The notes: generated from the letters alone by a model not told the origin. DNA of 64,000 bases from Bacillus_AB infantis_B (GCF_008180445.1 NZ_VTER01000010.1:124001-188000); one strand, 5' to 3'; numbered from the stretch's first letter, positions 48,013 through 56,044 are shown. Translations and numbers: made by a program.

Positions 48013-48267
48013 ATGGAAAAAATCTTAGTGAAAACAGGAATCTATTCATTTGTTATTCCATTTTTTATATTGGTGGCTTTTATGAAAAGGGTAGATGAAA
48101 GAACCAATTTGGAGGGATACATTTCAACTATAGAAACGCCATACGCCGAATACTTCTTTACCATATTCCGCTATTCTGTGATTGCTTCCCTTATTGCGGT
48201 GGGGGTGGCATTTGCTTACTTAATGTCAGAAAAGAAAAAAGAAAATGAAGAGGAGCAAGGGAATTGA
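48013..48267 (+). CDS. Small membrane protein (84 aa)
   Basis: GGAGGGGA precedes the ATG at 48013; the frame is open further upstream but without SD. Two hydrophobic segments (VKTGIYSFVIPFFILVAF and YSVIASLIAVGVAFAYLM) flank a short external loop, ending in a highly charged tail (SEKKKENEEEQGN). No family recognised. It follows the PH-like membrane protein gene by 120 bases and may be co-transcribed. Confidence 0.55.
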   Translation: MEKILVKTGIYSFVIPFFILVAFMKRVDERTNLEGYISTIETPYAEYFFTIFRYSVIASLIAVGVAFAYLMSEKKKENEEEQGN

Positions 48268-48301
48268 CCTGTCGCCTTGTATGCTATTTAAAACAGGGAT
48301 T

Positions 48302-48327
48302 GGGCCAAGGGACCTGTCCCCATGGCT
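48302..48327 (+). repeat. Palindromic repeat, single-hairpin copy 21
   Basis: GGGCCAAGGGACCTGTCCCC then ATGGCTT, B form, between the small membrane protein and the MhqR-type promoter. Confidence 0.75.
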
Positions 48328-48340
48328 TCAAAAAAAGTTG

Positions 48341-48388
48341 TTGACTTCCATTCCCAATATATGATAAATTTATCTCGAATTAAAGATA
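48341..48388 (+). promoter_or_regulatory. Promoter and degenerate MhqR-like operator O1
   Basis: TTGACT (48341) and a GATAAA -10 (48363) are followed directly by TATCTCGAATTAAAGATA (48371-48388), an imperfect version of the MhqR box. Confidence 0.6.
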
Positions 48389-48422
48389 ATTTATTTCGGA
48401 ATAAACATCGCAGCTTATTTTT

Positions 48423-48451
48423 TTGACAACATGTCTCGAATTCGAGATAAA
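48423..48451 (+). promoter_or_regulatory. Promoter with perfect MhqR operator O2
   Basis: TTGACA (48423-48428) and GATAAA (48446) bracket TGTCTCGAATTCGAGATA (48432-48449), whose core TCTCGAATTCGAGA is perfectly symmetric and matches the MhqR box as I remember it from B. subtilis. It precedes the YceI gene. Confidence 0.8.
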
Positions 48452-48480
48452 TAAAAATTATATTTTGGAGGAGATTTTAA

Positions 48481-49008
48481 ATGGCAAAGTGGACAGTAGA
48501 TCAATCGCATTCAGCAGTAGGTTTTGAAGTGAAGCACATGATGGTTTCAAAGGTAAAGGGTTCTTTTGATTCTTATACAGCAGATGTTGAAGCAGCAGAT
48601 TTAACAGATCTGACAACAGCACAAATTGCATTTACATTTGATGTTGCAAGCATTAATACGCGCAGTGAGGACCGTGAAAACCACCTGAAGTCAGCGGATT
48701 TCTTTGATGTAGAAAACCACCCTACAATTGACTTCAAATCAACAAACATTGCAAAAGATGGCGATGATTATAAGGTAACAGGCGATTTAACAATCAAGGG
48801 CGTGACAAAGCCGGTCACTTTTGATGTAGAATACGGCGGCAAAGGAACAAACCCTTGGGGAGTTGAAGTATACGGATTTGAAGCTGAAGCAAAAATCAAC
48901 CGTGAAGAATTCGGCCTGACTTGGAACGCAGCGCTTGAAACTGGAGGCGTCCTTGTAGGCAAGGATATAAAAATCAAAGTGGAACTAGAAGTAAATCCAG
49001 CAGCATAA
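48481..49008 (+). CDS. yceI: YceI-family lipocalin-like protein
   Basis: A 175-residue cytoplasmic protein of the YceI family, an eight-stranded barrel that binds long isoprenoid chains (polyprenyl phosphates or quinones). Typical blocks: WTVDQSHSAVGFEVKHMMVSKVKGSF, FTFDVASINTRSEDRENHLKSADFFDVENHPTIDFKS, and the late GYFG-like KINREEFGLTWN. No signal peptide. GGAGGAG before the ATG. It is the first gene of an MhqR-controlled unit with mhqR; a quinone-binding role would suit that context. Confidence 0.92.
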   Translation: MAKWTVDQSHSAVGFEVKHMMVSKVKGSFDSYTADVEAADLTDLTTAQIAFTFDVASINTRSEDRENHLKSADFFDVENHPTIDFKSTNIAKDGDDYKVTGDLTIKGVTKPVTFDVEYGGKGTNPWGVEVYGFEAEAKINREEFGLTWNAALETGGVLVGKDIKIKVELEVNPAA

Positions 49009-49051
49009 TTATGAGTTGAAATGGAAGGGCTGCGGTTAAAGGAGAAAACGT

Positions 49052-49477
49052 ATGAATGATAAGTTGAAAGCTGTAACGGTCATACTTCGTGCTTCCCAAG
49101 CCATACAAGAAGCGATTCGCAAAGATGCAGCCAACTACGACTTGAATCCTACGGAATTCTCTGTCCTTGAGCTCTTATACCATAAGGGTGATCAGCCTAT
49201 TCAGATGATTGGCAGGAAAGTTTTGATCTCGAGCAGCAGCATCACCTATGTGGTGGATAAATTAGAGCAGAAAAAATATGTCAGGCGCCAGGGATGCCCC
49301 GAAGACCGCCGAGTCATTTATGCAGTGCTGACAGCTGAGGGGAAGGCTTTGATGGATGAAGTCTTCCCCCAGCATGAAAGCAAAATGGGTGAAGTGTTCG
49401 ATGAGTTAAATGCGAATGAAGTCAATCAAACGATTGATCTAATGAAAAAGATCGGCTGCAGGGCAGAACGCATTTAA
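49052..49477 (+). CDS. mhqR: MhqR-like MarR-family repressor
   Basis: A 141-residue MarR protein: DLNPTEFSVLELLYHKGDQPIQMIGRKVLISSSSITYVVDKLEQKKYVRRQGCPEDRRVIYAVLT is the winged-helix core, with the recognition helix SSSSITYVVDKLEQ. MhqR represses dioxygenases and azoreductases and is released by 2-methylhydroquinone and catechol. The call rests on the operators, which have the MhqR sequence, and on the neighbouring dioxygenase and reductase. AAAGGAGAA precedes the ATG. It lies 43 bases after YceI in the same operon, so it is autoregulated. Confidence 0.88.
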   Translation: MNDKLKAVTVILRASQAIQEAIRKDAANYDLNPTEFSVLELLYHKGDQPIQMIGRKVLISSSSITYVVDKLEQKKYVRRQGCPEDRRVIYAVLTAEGKALMDEVFPQHESKMGEVFDELNANEVNQTIDLMKKIGCRAERI

Positions 49478-49483
49478 TTTTTT

Positions 49484-49513
49484 TTGAAAATATATCTTGA
49501 ATTCGAGATATAT
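49484..49513 (+). promoter_or_regulatory. Promoter with MhqR operator O3
   Basis: TTGAAA (49484) and GATATA (49507) flank TATCTTGAATTCGAGATA (49493-49510), one base from perfect symmetry. It controls the FMN reductase and probably the genes beyond. Confidence 0.78.
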
Positions 49514-49514
49514 T

Positions 49515-49541
49515 GAGCCGAGGTACCTGTCCCCCCGGCTC
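49515..49541 (+). repeat. Palindromic repeat, single-hairpin copy 22
   Basis: GAGCCGAGGTACCTGTCCCC then CCGGCTC. Unusual position: within the leader of the FMN reductase, just after O3. Confidence 0.75.
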
Positions 49542-49570
49542 TGGAGATATGTTGGAAGGGGAGCTATTCT

Positions 49571-50164
49571 ATGGGTTTTCTAAATAAACTTTTCGGAACA
49601 AAAAAAGAGGAGGAAGAAACGATGACGAAATTAAACATTGGTATTATCCTGGGTTCTACACGTGAAGGACGGGTAAGCCCGCAAGTTGGTGCATGGGTGA
49701 AAGAAGTGGCTGACAAGCGCGGTGACGCGAACTATACGATCATTGATATCGCTGACTACAAGCTTCCATTGCTTGGCGAAGCGGGCGCAGATGCTTCTGG
49801 GGCTGCTGCATGGTCAGAAATCGTCGTTGCCCAGGATGGATTCATTTTCATTGTGCAGGAATACAACCACTCTATCACAGGCGCGCTGAAAAATGCCTTG
49901 GATTACCTGCGTGTTGAGTGGAACAATAAAGCAGCCGGAATCGTTTCTTACGGTTCAGTAGGCGGGGCGCGTGCTGCAGAACACTTGCGCGGCATTCTTG
50001 GTGAATTATCAGTCGCTGACGTTCGCGTACATCCGGCACTGTCTTTATTCACAGACTTTGAAAATGGCAATCAATTCAAGCCAAAAGAAGTACAAGAGGA
50101 TTCAGTCAATCAAATGCTGGATCAATTGATACCTTGGTCAACAGCACTATCCACCATCCGATAA
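49571..50164 (+). CDS. NADPH-dependent FMN reductase / azoreductase-like flavoprotein
   Basis: A 197-residue flavodoxin-fold reductase. FMN phosphate loop GIILGSTREGRVSP, the LPLLGEAG segment and the family motif VQEYNHSITGALKNALDYL are clear. The start at 49571 has GGAAGGGGAG; a second start at 49622 (Met18) has GAGGAGGAAG, so the short basic/acidic leader MGFLNKLFGTKKEEEE may be optional. It reduces quinones or azo dyes at the expense of NAD(P)H, consistent with MhqR control through O3. Confidence 0.9.
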   Translation: MGFLNKLFGTKKEEEETMTKLNIGIILGSTREGRVSPQVGAWVKEVADKRGDANYTIIDIADYKLPLLGEAGADASGAAAWSEIVVAQDGFIFIVQEYNHSITGALKNALDYLRVEWNNKAAGIVSYGSVGGARAAEHLRGILGELSVADVRVHPALSLFTDFENGNQFKPKEVQEDSVNQMLDQLIPWSTALSTIR

Positions 50165-50303
50165 GCAGTCATGGTCATGTGAATCATACATACAGGTGCA
50201 GCTTCATGCACCTGTATGTATCCTATATATTTAAAGGGTATAAAGGTTGAGCAGATCCTGATCAAGCAGATTGATCGATGTGCTCAGAAGTTATACGCCG
50301 ACA

Positions 50304-50361
50304 GAGCCAAGGGGACAGGTTCCTTGGCCCAAGTGGGCCGAGGAACCTGTCCCCCTGGCTC
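50304..50361 (+). repeat. Palindromic repeat, compact two-hairpin copy 23
   Basis: GAGCCAAGGGGACAGGTTCC... CAAGTGG... CGAGGAACCTGTCCCC then CTGGCTC. The T-rich spacer is replaced by a short CAAGTGGG. Confidence 0.8.
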
Positions 50362-50381
50362 AAAATGAAAGGGGAATTGAT

Positions 50382-51320
50382 ATGAAAAAAGAGACAATGG
50401 GCATTCACCATATTACGGCGATTGTAGGGCATCCGCAGGAGAATCTTGATTTTTATGCAGGGGTGCTGGGCTTGCGTCTGGTCAAACAGACAGTGAATTT
50501 TGACGATCCGGGCACATATCATCTTTATTTTGGAGATGAAGGCGGGAAACCTGGGACTATCATCACCTTCTTCCCATGGGCCGGTGCCCGCCAAGGGGTT
50601 ATTGGGGATGGTCAGGTTGGTGTGACATCATATATGGTTCCAAAGGGTGCCATGAGGTTCTGGGCAGAGAGGCTTCAAAAGTTTGAAGTTCCTTTTACGA
50701 ACATCGAGCGCTTTGGCGAGAATTACCTGGAATTTGATGATCCTCATGGTCTGCATCTTGAAATTGTGGAAAGAGAAGAAGGGGAAGCGAACACATGGGA
50801 ATTCGGCGGCATTACTCCTGAAGTGGCGATCAAGGGCTTTGGGGGCGCGACGCTGTTAACTACGGAGCCTGCAAAAACAGCTGATCTTCTGGAAAATGTT
50901 ATGGGGCTTGAAAGAGTCGGTGTGGAAGAGGATATCGCCCGCTTCCGCTCTTCCGCTGACATCGGCAATATCATTGACCTGAAATTAACCCCGGTCGGAC
51001 GCGGCCAAATGGGTGTCGGCACCGTCCATCATATCGCCTGGCGGGCAAGTGATGACGAGGATCAGTTGAGCTGGAGAGATTATATCACTGAAAATGGATA
51101 TGGCGTCACTCCAGTCCAAGACCGGAACTATTTTAACGCGATTTACTTCCGGGAGCATGGAGAAATTTTATTTGAAATCGCCACAGATCCTCCAGGCTTT
51201 GCACATGATGAATCACAGGCTACAATGGGAGAGAAGCTGATGCTTCCCGAGAAGTATGAGCAGTTCAGAGAGCAGTTAGAACAGAGTCTGATCCCGATCA
51301 GAGTAAGAGAATTAGATTAA
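50382..51320 (+). CDS. mhqA: MhqA/MhqO-type ring-cleaving dioxygenase (glyoxalase fold)
   Basis: A 312-residue two-domain vicinal-oxygen-chelate protein; ATG 50382 has AAAGGGG before it, while the longer frame runs through a repeat. Metal ligands: His in GIHHITAIVG, His/Glu in the DDPHGLHLEIV block, His in GTVHHIAWRA and Glu in HGEILFEIATDPPGF. B. subtilis MhqA, MhqE and MhqO are thought to open hydroquinone-type rings under MhqR control. It is downstream of operator O3 and the FMN reductase. Confidence 0.92.
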   Translation: MKKETMGIHHITAIVGHPQENLDFYAGVLGLRLVKQTVNFDDPGTYHLYFGDEGGKPGTIITFFPWAGARQGVIGDGQVGVTSYMVPKGAMRFWAERLQKFEVPFTNIERFGENYLEFDDPHGLHLEIVEREEGEANTWEFGGITPEVAIKGFGGATLLTTEPAKTADLLENVMGLERVGVEEDIARFRSSADIGNIIDLKLTPVGRGQMGVGTVHHIAWRASDDEDQLSWRDYITENGYGVTPVQDRNYFNAIYFREHGEILFEIATDPPGFAHDESQATMGEKLMLPEKYEQFREQLEQSLIPIRVRELD

Positions 51321-51340
51321 CTCGCAAAGGAATGATTCAT

Positions 51341-51949
51341 ATGCTTTCCATTGATCCAGTCAGCATGCCGGAAAGGGAAAATTATAAATTTCTCATCGGC
51401 AGCATCATCCCGAGGCCCATTGCATTTGTGACCACCCTCTCAAAGGATGGTGTGGTGAACGGTGCGCCATTCAGCTATTTCAATATCGTTTCAGCCAACC
51501 CGCCCATGATTTCACTATCCATCCAGCGTGCGCAGGGAAGGCAGAAGGATACAGCCCGAAACATTCTCGAATCAAAGGAATTTGTGGTTCATATCGTTGA
51601 CGAGCACAATGTCGAAAAGGTTAACCAAACAGCGGCCAGCCTTCCTCCTGAACAGAGTGAAATAGAGGCGGCCGGTTTTACAACAGAGGCAAGCGAAAAA
51701 ATAGCAGTTCCCGGTGTAAAGGAAGCGAAAATCCGGATGGAATGCGTGCTGGAACATGCCCTGGAATTGGGCGGGACAGATTCAGCCGGCTGTGATTTTA
51801 TCATCGGGAAGGTTGTCCAATTCCATATAGAAGAAAATCTATATGAAAAGGGCCGCATCGACCAGAAGGGGCTTGCTGCCGTCAGCAGGCTGGCTGGGAA
51901 TGATTATGCCAGGATTGGGGAAGTTTTTACGATTGAGCGGCCAGAATAA
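51341..51949 (+). CDS. Flavin reductase-like FMN-binding split-barrel protein
   Basis: A 202-residue protein. The N-terminal block YKFLIGSIIPRPIAFVTTLSKDGVVNGAPFSYFNIVS is typical of flavoredoxin/flavin reductase-like proteins, followed by PPMISLSIQR and the DTARNILESKEFVVHIV segment. The ATG at 51341 (AAAGGA nine bases upstream) is preferred over that at 51332. It lies 20 bases after the dioxygenase and ends the MhqR-controlled set; it may supply reduced flavin or reduce quinones itself. Confidence 0.87.
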   Translation: MLSIDPVSMPERENYKFLIGSIIPRPIAFVTTLSKDGVVNGAPFSYFNIVSANPPMISLSIQRAQGRQKDTARNILESKEFVVHIVDEHNVEKVNQTAASLPPEQSEIEAAGFTTEASEKIAVPGVKEAKIRMECVLEHALELGGTDSAGCDFIIGKVVQFHIEENLYEKGRIDQKGLAAVSRLAGNDYARIGEVFTIERPE

Positions 51950-51960
51950 TAAAAACAATC

Positions 51961-51992
51961 AGGACCCTAGCTTCCTATTAGGGTCCTTTATT
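51961..51992 (+). terminator. Terminator of the mhq unit
   Basis: Perfect 9-bp arms AGGACCCTA (51961-51969) and TAGGGTCCT (51979-51987), followed by TTTATTTT. Confidence 0.9.
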
Positions 51993-52111
51993 TTGCTGCT
52001 AAAAATGCTATGGCCGTCAATTTGGCTGAAGCAGTTCCTCACAGAGATAGCTACAATGAAACTCCATTTAAATATTCTCATTAGTTATCTAAAGATTTCT
52101 TCTTTTCCCCA

Positions 52112-52136
52112 ACACGAACGTGCATTCGTGTATAAT
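52112..52136 (+). promoter_or_regulatory. LexA-like palindrome and -10 of DinB gene
   Basis: ACACGAA (52112) and TTCGTGT (52125) are perfect 7-bp arms around CGTGCA. The core CGAACGTGCATTCG is close to the Bacillus SOS box CGAAC-N4-GTTCG. TATAAT (52131-52136) follows immediately. Confidence 0.6.
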
Positions 52137-52162
52137 TGATAAAAATGTGAGGAGGATTTTGT

Positions 52163-52633
52163 ATGAATTCAATCGATTTAGTCATTTTAAACTTAAACGA
52201 AGTCAGAAGAAGAAGCATTAAAGTCTGGACAACTATTCCTGATGAGAAACTCTTTTGGAAGCCTGATAATGAAGCATTGAATTGTCTGGAAATGATCCGG
52301 CATGTATTAGAAAGTGAACACTACTATCATTTGGCTATTCGAAATAGAGGGAGTTTAACCGTTTATAATTCGCCGTACGAAAACCGCCCGTTCATATCTG
52401 TACAAAATGAATTGGATTTTGCAGAAACTCACAGAAGAGAATTTATAGATACTATAAAATCATTTTCTGAGGAGGACTTGGAAAATATTAAGATTGACCG
52501 CTCCGAGTCAGGGTACATAAGAGACTTAGGTGACATGCTGTTGCGGGTAGCTTATCACGAATCCGTTCATACTGGGCAGTTATTGGATTATTTAAGAACC
52601 GCAGGGGTCCCGAGAATTCGGATCTGGGACTAA
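52163..52633 (+). CDS. DinB-family protein, probably SOS-regulated
   Basis: A 156-residue DinB-superfamily helical bundle. Three likely metal histidines are in LEMIRHVLESEHYYH, RVAYHESVHTGQLLDYL and neighbouring positions. GGAGGA precedes the ATG. B. subtilis dinB is a DNA-damage-inducible gene of the LexA regulon and the namesake of the family, and a LexA-like palindrome overlaps this promoter, so DNA-damage induction is likely here. Enzymatic function unknown. Confidence 0.8.
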   Translation: MNSIDLVILNLNEVRRRSIKVWTTIPDEKLFWKPDNEALNCLEMIRHVLESEHYYHLAIRNRGSLTVYNSPYENRPFISVQNELDFAETHRREFIDTIKSFSEEDLENIKIDRSESGYIRDLGDMLLRVAYHESVHTGQLLDYLRTAGVPRIRIWD

Positions 52634-52644
52634 CCCCACTATAG

Positions 52645-52720
52645 GGTGCTGATGCACCTTTAATTTTTTGAGGAATAGTGGCTTACCCCGTATATTATGT
52701 GGCTTTACCATATGCGGGGT
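52645..52720. terminator. Hairpins between DinB and chemoreceptor genes
   Basis: GGTGC/GCACC (52645-52658) with a T-rich tail serves the plus strand. ACCCCGTATA (52685-52694) with TATGCGGGGT (52711-52720) forms a longer stem for the convergent chemoreceptor gene. Confidence 0.6.
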
Positions 52721-52759
52721 CAGGTACCTATTTCACTGCAGGTTTATATCGTAAAGGAG

Positions 52760-54463
52760 TTAGATTTTAAATTTGCTGACTAACTCTTTCAAATCGTCCG
52801 CAAGATTAGACAGTGCTGAGGCGGATGCAGCTATTTCTTCCATTGATGCAAGTTGTTCCTCTGCTGACGCTGCTACATTCTGTGAATGCATCGAGGTCTT
52901 TTCGGATATGTTGATAATGCCTGACACTGTTGCCGATACTTCTTGTGTACTTGCTGAGATTTGTTCAGATGTTGCTGCCATATCATTGGTTTGTTCTGTT
53001 AATCTTCCCATATAATCAAGGATTTCCTTAAAGTTTTCACTGGTTTGGTTAACAATGGCTAATCCTTCTTTTACATCAACAGAGACTTGTTCTATGGACT
53101 CGTTGGACTGCTCCATGTCTTCTTGTATTGTCTTAATGAGCGCTGAAATTTGCGAAGAAGACTGCTGGGATTGTTCAGCCAGCTTTCTTACTTCATCTGC
53201 TACAACGGCAAAGCCTTTCCCATGCTCTCCCGCCCTGGCTGCTTCTATTGCTGCGTTTAATGCCAGTAAGTTAGTTTGATTCGCAATATCTGTAATTGCT
53301 TTCGTTATTTTTTCTATTTCCTGAGATCTGTGTTCAAGTGATTTTATGATTTCTCCACTAGCTGCAACAGAACGATTAATTCTTTTTATCTGCTTAACCG
53401 TATTGCTGACAAAAACTTCGCCTTCTTTTGCCTTTTCAACTGCCCGACTGCTTACTTCGGAAACCACAGAAGCATTTTCGGCAATCGAGTGAATTCCTTT
53501 AGCGACTTCATCCAGTGCCAATGAGCTCTCTTGCACACTTGTTGTAGAATGTTCCGCGCCGTTAGCTACCTGCTGAATCGATTCTGTTATGGTCTCTGTT
53601 GCGATACTTGTTTGTTCAGAGCTTGCAGTCAGCTGTTCAGATGAAGATGCCAGCTGTTCAGTCGTAAAAGTAACCTCATGAACCATTGTTTTAAGATTTT
53701 CAGACATGTGGTTGTAGCTCGCAGATAAAGAGCCCAGTTCATCTCTAGAGCGGTCATTAATCTTCGCAGTAAACTCGCCATTGCCCGCCATTTCAAGGGC
53801 ATTTGCAATATTGGCAAGTCTCTTTTTCATCTTATGGGTGAACCAATAGACAATCATAGAAGCTAAAACAGCCATAGCCAGCAAAGCAAATATGAGCTTT
53901 GACAAAACAGAAGAAAGTATTTCATTTATTTTTTCTTCAGAGGCACCAACATAGAAAATTCCGATAACTTCCCCTGAAGCGGTCTGTAAAGGCATATAAG
54001 CTGTTTGATACATATTACCGGCAACATTTGCCTGGCCGTAGTAATTTGACTTATTTTTAATGACAGTATTGACCACTTCAGTGGACGCTTTTGTGCCAAT
54101 GGCACGTTCGCCATCTATCATTACATTTGTCGTTATACGGGTATCTTCGAGGAATATTGTTACGGTATCTCCCGTATCTTCCGCAATCTCGTCTACTATT
54201 TCGTAGTTATCATTCAATAAAGCAGAACCTTTATAAAGTTTATTTCCCCTAACTTCCCAATCTCCAGGGTGCATATTATTGATATACCTATAAGCTAACC
54301 TCAGATCCCCTTTTGCTTTCTCAGTTGCAAATTCTTGGACTCCTTTTGTAACTTCTTGTTTTACAACAAATCCGATAACTGCAGATAAAACAATTATAAT
54401 GGATATGACAATTAGGTTTATTTTTGTCCCTAATTTAAATTCGAATTTTTTCATTCTCCCCAA
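52760..54463 (-). CDS. Methyl-accepting chemotaxis protein
   Basis: A chemoreceptor of about 567 residues. The first membrane segment lies near the N-terminus (INLIVISIIIVLSAVIGFVV), followed by an external single-Cache-like sensor of about 140 residues (VKQEVTKGVQEFATEKAKGDLRLAYRYI), a second segment (FALLAMAVLASMIVYWF) and a HAMP domain. The signalling hairpin tip IANQTNLLALNAAIEAARAGEHGKGFAVVADEVRKLAEQS is intact. The start is uncertain: TTG 54463 suits AAGGGGAAGG, ATG 54454 is ten bases later. Ligand unknown. Confidence 0.92.
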   Translation of the reverse strand: MGRMKKFEFKLGTKINLIVISIIIVLSAVIGFVVKQEVTKGVQEFATEKAKGDLRLAYRYINNMHPGDWEVRGNKLYKGSALLNDNYEIVDEIAEDTGDTVTIFLEDTRITTNVMIDGERAIGTKASTEVVNTVIKNKSNYYGQANVAGNMYQTAYMPLQTASGEVIGIFYVGASEEKINEILSSVLSKLIFALLAMAVLASMIVYWFTHKMKKRLANIANALEMAGNGEFTAKINDRSRDELGSLSASYNHMSENLKTMVHEVTFTTEQLASSSEQLTASSEQTSIATETITESIQQVANGAEHSTTSVQESSLALDEVAKGIHSIAENASVVSEVSSRAVEKAKEGEVFVSNTVKQIKRINRSVAASGEIIKSLEHRSQEIEKITKAITDIANQTNLLALNAAIEAARAGEHGKGFAVVADEVRKLAEQSQQSSSQISALIKTIQEDMEQSNESIEQVSVDVKEGLAIVNQTSENFKEILDYMGRLTEQTNDMAATSEQISASTQEVSATVSGIINISEKTSMHSQNVAASAEEQLASMEEIAASASALSNLADDLKELVSKFKI

Positions 54464-54660
54464 ATGTACCTTCCCCTTATTCAATCTCTATTTTAGAAAA
54501 TAACAAATATCCTAAAGGTACTATCGGTCCATAAATATTATTTTTAATAAGAAATATCTGGATGGAAAAAATATAACTGGATTTAGTAGAGTCGGTTGAC
54601 TAGCAATAAAAAGGAGTTTTGAGGAAATTGTAAAGTATTAAAATAGTTAAAGCCGGGGAC

Positions 54661-54978
54661 TTACAAATGAAAGTTATTAATATGGCTGAATCTATTGTTT
54701 CTTTTTATAAGCGTGAAAACAAAAATGAACATGATTAGAATAATAACTGATAAACAAGTCAATCTGAACCCAAATCTTGTCCCTAAAAAATATCCATAAA
54801 TAAAGTAACCAGATAACTGCTGTTGCTCCGTAAATGTTTTTTTATGTCGGGGGCCAATCTTATTAAAGGCACCGAAACTCTCTGCTGACAAATGGATATG
54901 TATATACCCAGCCAAGTGAGGCGCCCTTTTCTGGTTTTTTAAAATATGTACCTCGTACTGATTAGCCTCTATCCCCAT
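54661..54978 (-). CDS. Hypothetical protein with C-terminal membrane segment (105 aa)
   Basis: AAAGGGGGAG six bases before the ATG strongly supports translation. The first 70 residues are soluble, with several His and aromatic residues (AGYIHIHLSAESFGAFNKIG), followed by a single hydrophobic segment (LTCLSVIILIMFIFVFTLI) and a basic tail. I recognise no family. A long structured leader precedes it on the same strand (54980-55103). Confidence 0.55.
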   Translation of the reverse strand: MGIEANQYEVHILKNQKRAPHLAGYIHIHLSAESFGAFNKIGPRHKKTFTEQQQLSGYFIYGYFLGTRFGFRLTCLSVIILIMFIFVFTLIKRNNRFSHINNFHL

Positions 54979-54984
54979 TCTGCT

Positions 54985-55103
54985 CCCCCTTTAAACAGTC
55001 GGCCCGGCTCACCGGAATTGAGCTTATCTTTTCTAACAGAGATGTCCTCTCCAGGGTATCTTTGGCACCTTCTCGGTAACCACGACTCGGAGAGGACATT
55101 GAT
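54985..55103 (-). ncRNA. Structured leader RNA of unknown class
   Basis: On the minus strand an 11-bp perfect stem, ATGTCCTCTCC (55099-55089) with GGAGAGGACAT (55052-55042), encloses 36 bases that form an inner hairpin (GGTTACC/GGTGCC). It is followed by a CTCA/TGAG and CCGG-rich hairpin just before the ribosome binding site of the 105-aa gene. It resembles a riboswitch layout but fits no class I know. Confidence 0.4.
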
Positions 55104-55216
55104 AAATGACTTCTAAAAATAAATGCTGCTCACAAAATATGTTTAAAATATGTTTACATACCTTCCCGTAATATAAGGTGTCTATGGTGAGACGGGTTCC
55201 TCTGGGCTCCCGGTTT

Positions 55217-55375
55217 TTATTGAAAATAAACGCTCCCGCCTAAATTATCCTTCGTATTTTTCTTTAATGCTGAAGTGTTTATACTGCGCCCTTCCCTGCT
55301 GTAGTGAAAATCAATTAATTTCCCCAAACCTAAGAAAAAGGCTCCAATTGCCAGCAATATGATCCATAAAGGCAT
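55217..55375 (-). CDS. Small membrane protein (52 aa)
   Basis: A perfect AAAAAGGAGGTGG lies seven to ten bases before an ATG at 55375. The product opens with a hydrophobic segment (MPLWIILLAIGAFFLGLGKLI) followed by DFHYSREGR and a polar tail ending GGSVYFQ. The ribosome binding site and the natural signal-anchor composition make it credible despite its size. No family recognised. Confidence 0.65.
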   Translation of the reverse strand: MPLWIILLAIGAFFLGLGKLIDFHYSREGRSINTSALKKNTKDNLGGSVYFQ

Positions 55376-55564
55376 TACGCCCACCTCCTTTTTCTATATA
55401 TTAACATTTGTTGCCTGCAGATACTTCTGTTTATGTATTTTGCTGGAAAATAATGAATGGTGTTCTGATTAAGGTTTCTTTTTTGCTCCCAATTTATCAA
55501 TAAGGCAGGAAGTCCGGAAATTCCAGCGAATTAGTCATTATCTTATCAAAGGAGTGGTGCGAGT
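55376..55564. other. Divergent intergenic region
   Basis: AT-rich sequence between the 52-aa gene and the next DinB-type gene, presumably with both promoters. No clear site seen. Confidence 0.4.
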
Positions 55565-56044
55565 TTGGCTCACGCAAAAGATGTGCTGGCCGACCAGTTA
55601 TCAGCAAATGCGAATGATCCTAGCTGGTATGTGCCCTTTTCAGAGTCAGTGGCAGCATTATCAGAGAAAGATGCTTTTTGGAAGCCAAGTGAGGAGAGCA
55701 ACAGCATCGCCGAATTGGTCCAGCATCTTATTTATTGGAATGAAGCCTGGCAAAAGAGGTATCAAAAGGGTCACGTCAATGCAGTTCCACCCATTGGGAG
55801 CAATGATGAGAGTTTTGTAATACCGAAAAATAAAACATTCAGCGCTTTAAAGGAGAGGCTGTTAGGGGTGCTATTGCAGTGGCAGGATCTGCTTTCCGAG
55901 ACAAAGCTGGAAAGTGAAGTGGAAGGGTTTCCTGAATCGGCAGAATGGTGGGCTATCATTGGGAATCTGTCCACACACAATGCTTATCATATTGGGCAGA
56001 TTGTCTATGTGCGGAAGCTCCAGGGCAGTTGGAGGCAAAGTTAA
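55565..56044 (+). CDS. DinB-family protein
   Basis: A 159-residue DinB-superfamily protein with a TTG start after AAAGGAGTGG. Putative metal ligands are the His in IAELVQHLIYWNEAW and the two in STHNAYHIGQIVYVRK near the C-terminus. Third member of the family in this window and not closely similar to the others. It is followed by a YCII-type gene in the same direction, 60 bases on. Substrate unknown. Confidence 0.82.
   Translation: MAHAKDVLADQLSANANDPSWYVPFSESVAALSEKDAFWKPSEESNSIAELVQHLIYWNEAWQKRYQKGHVNAVPPIGSNDESFVIPKNKTFSALKERLLGVLLQWQDLLSETKLESEVEGFPESAEWWAIIGNLSTHNAYHIGQIVYVRKLQGSWRQS

Noticed and set aside
50271..50381. 35-residue N-terminal extension of the MhqA-type dioxygenase
   Set aside because: It is a translated repeat copy (GQVPWPKWAEEPVPLA); the true ATG at 50382 has its own SD.
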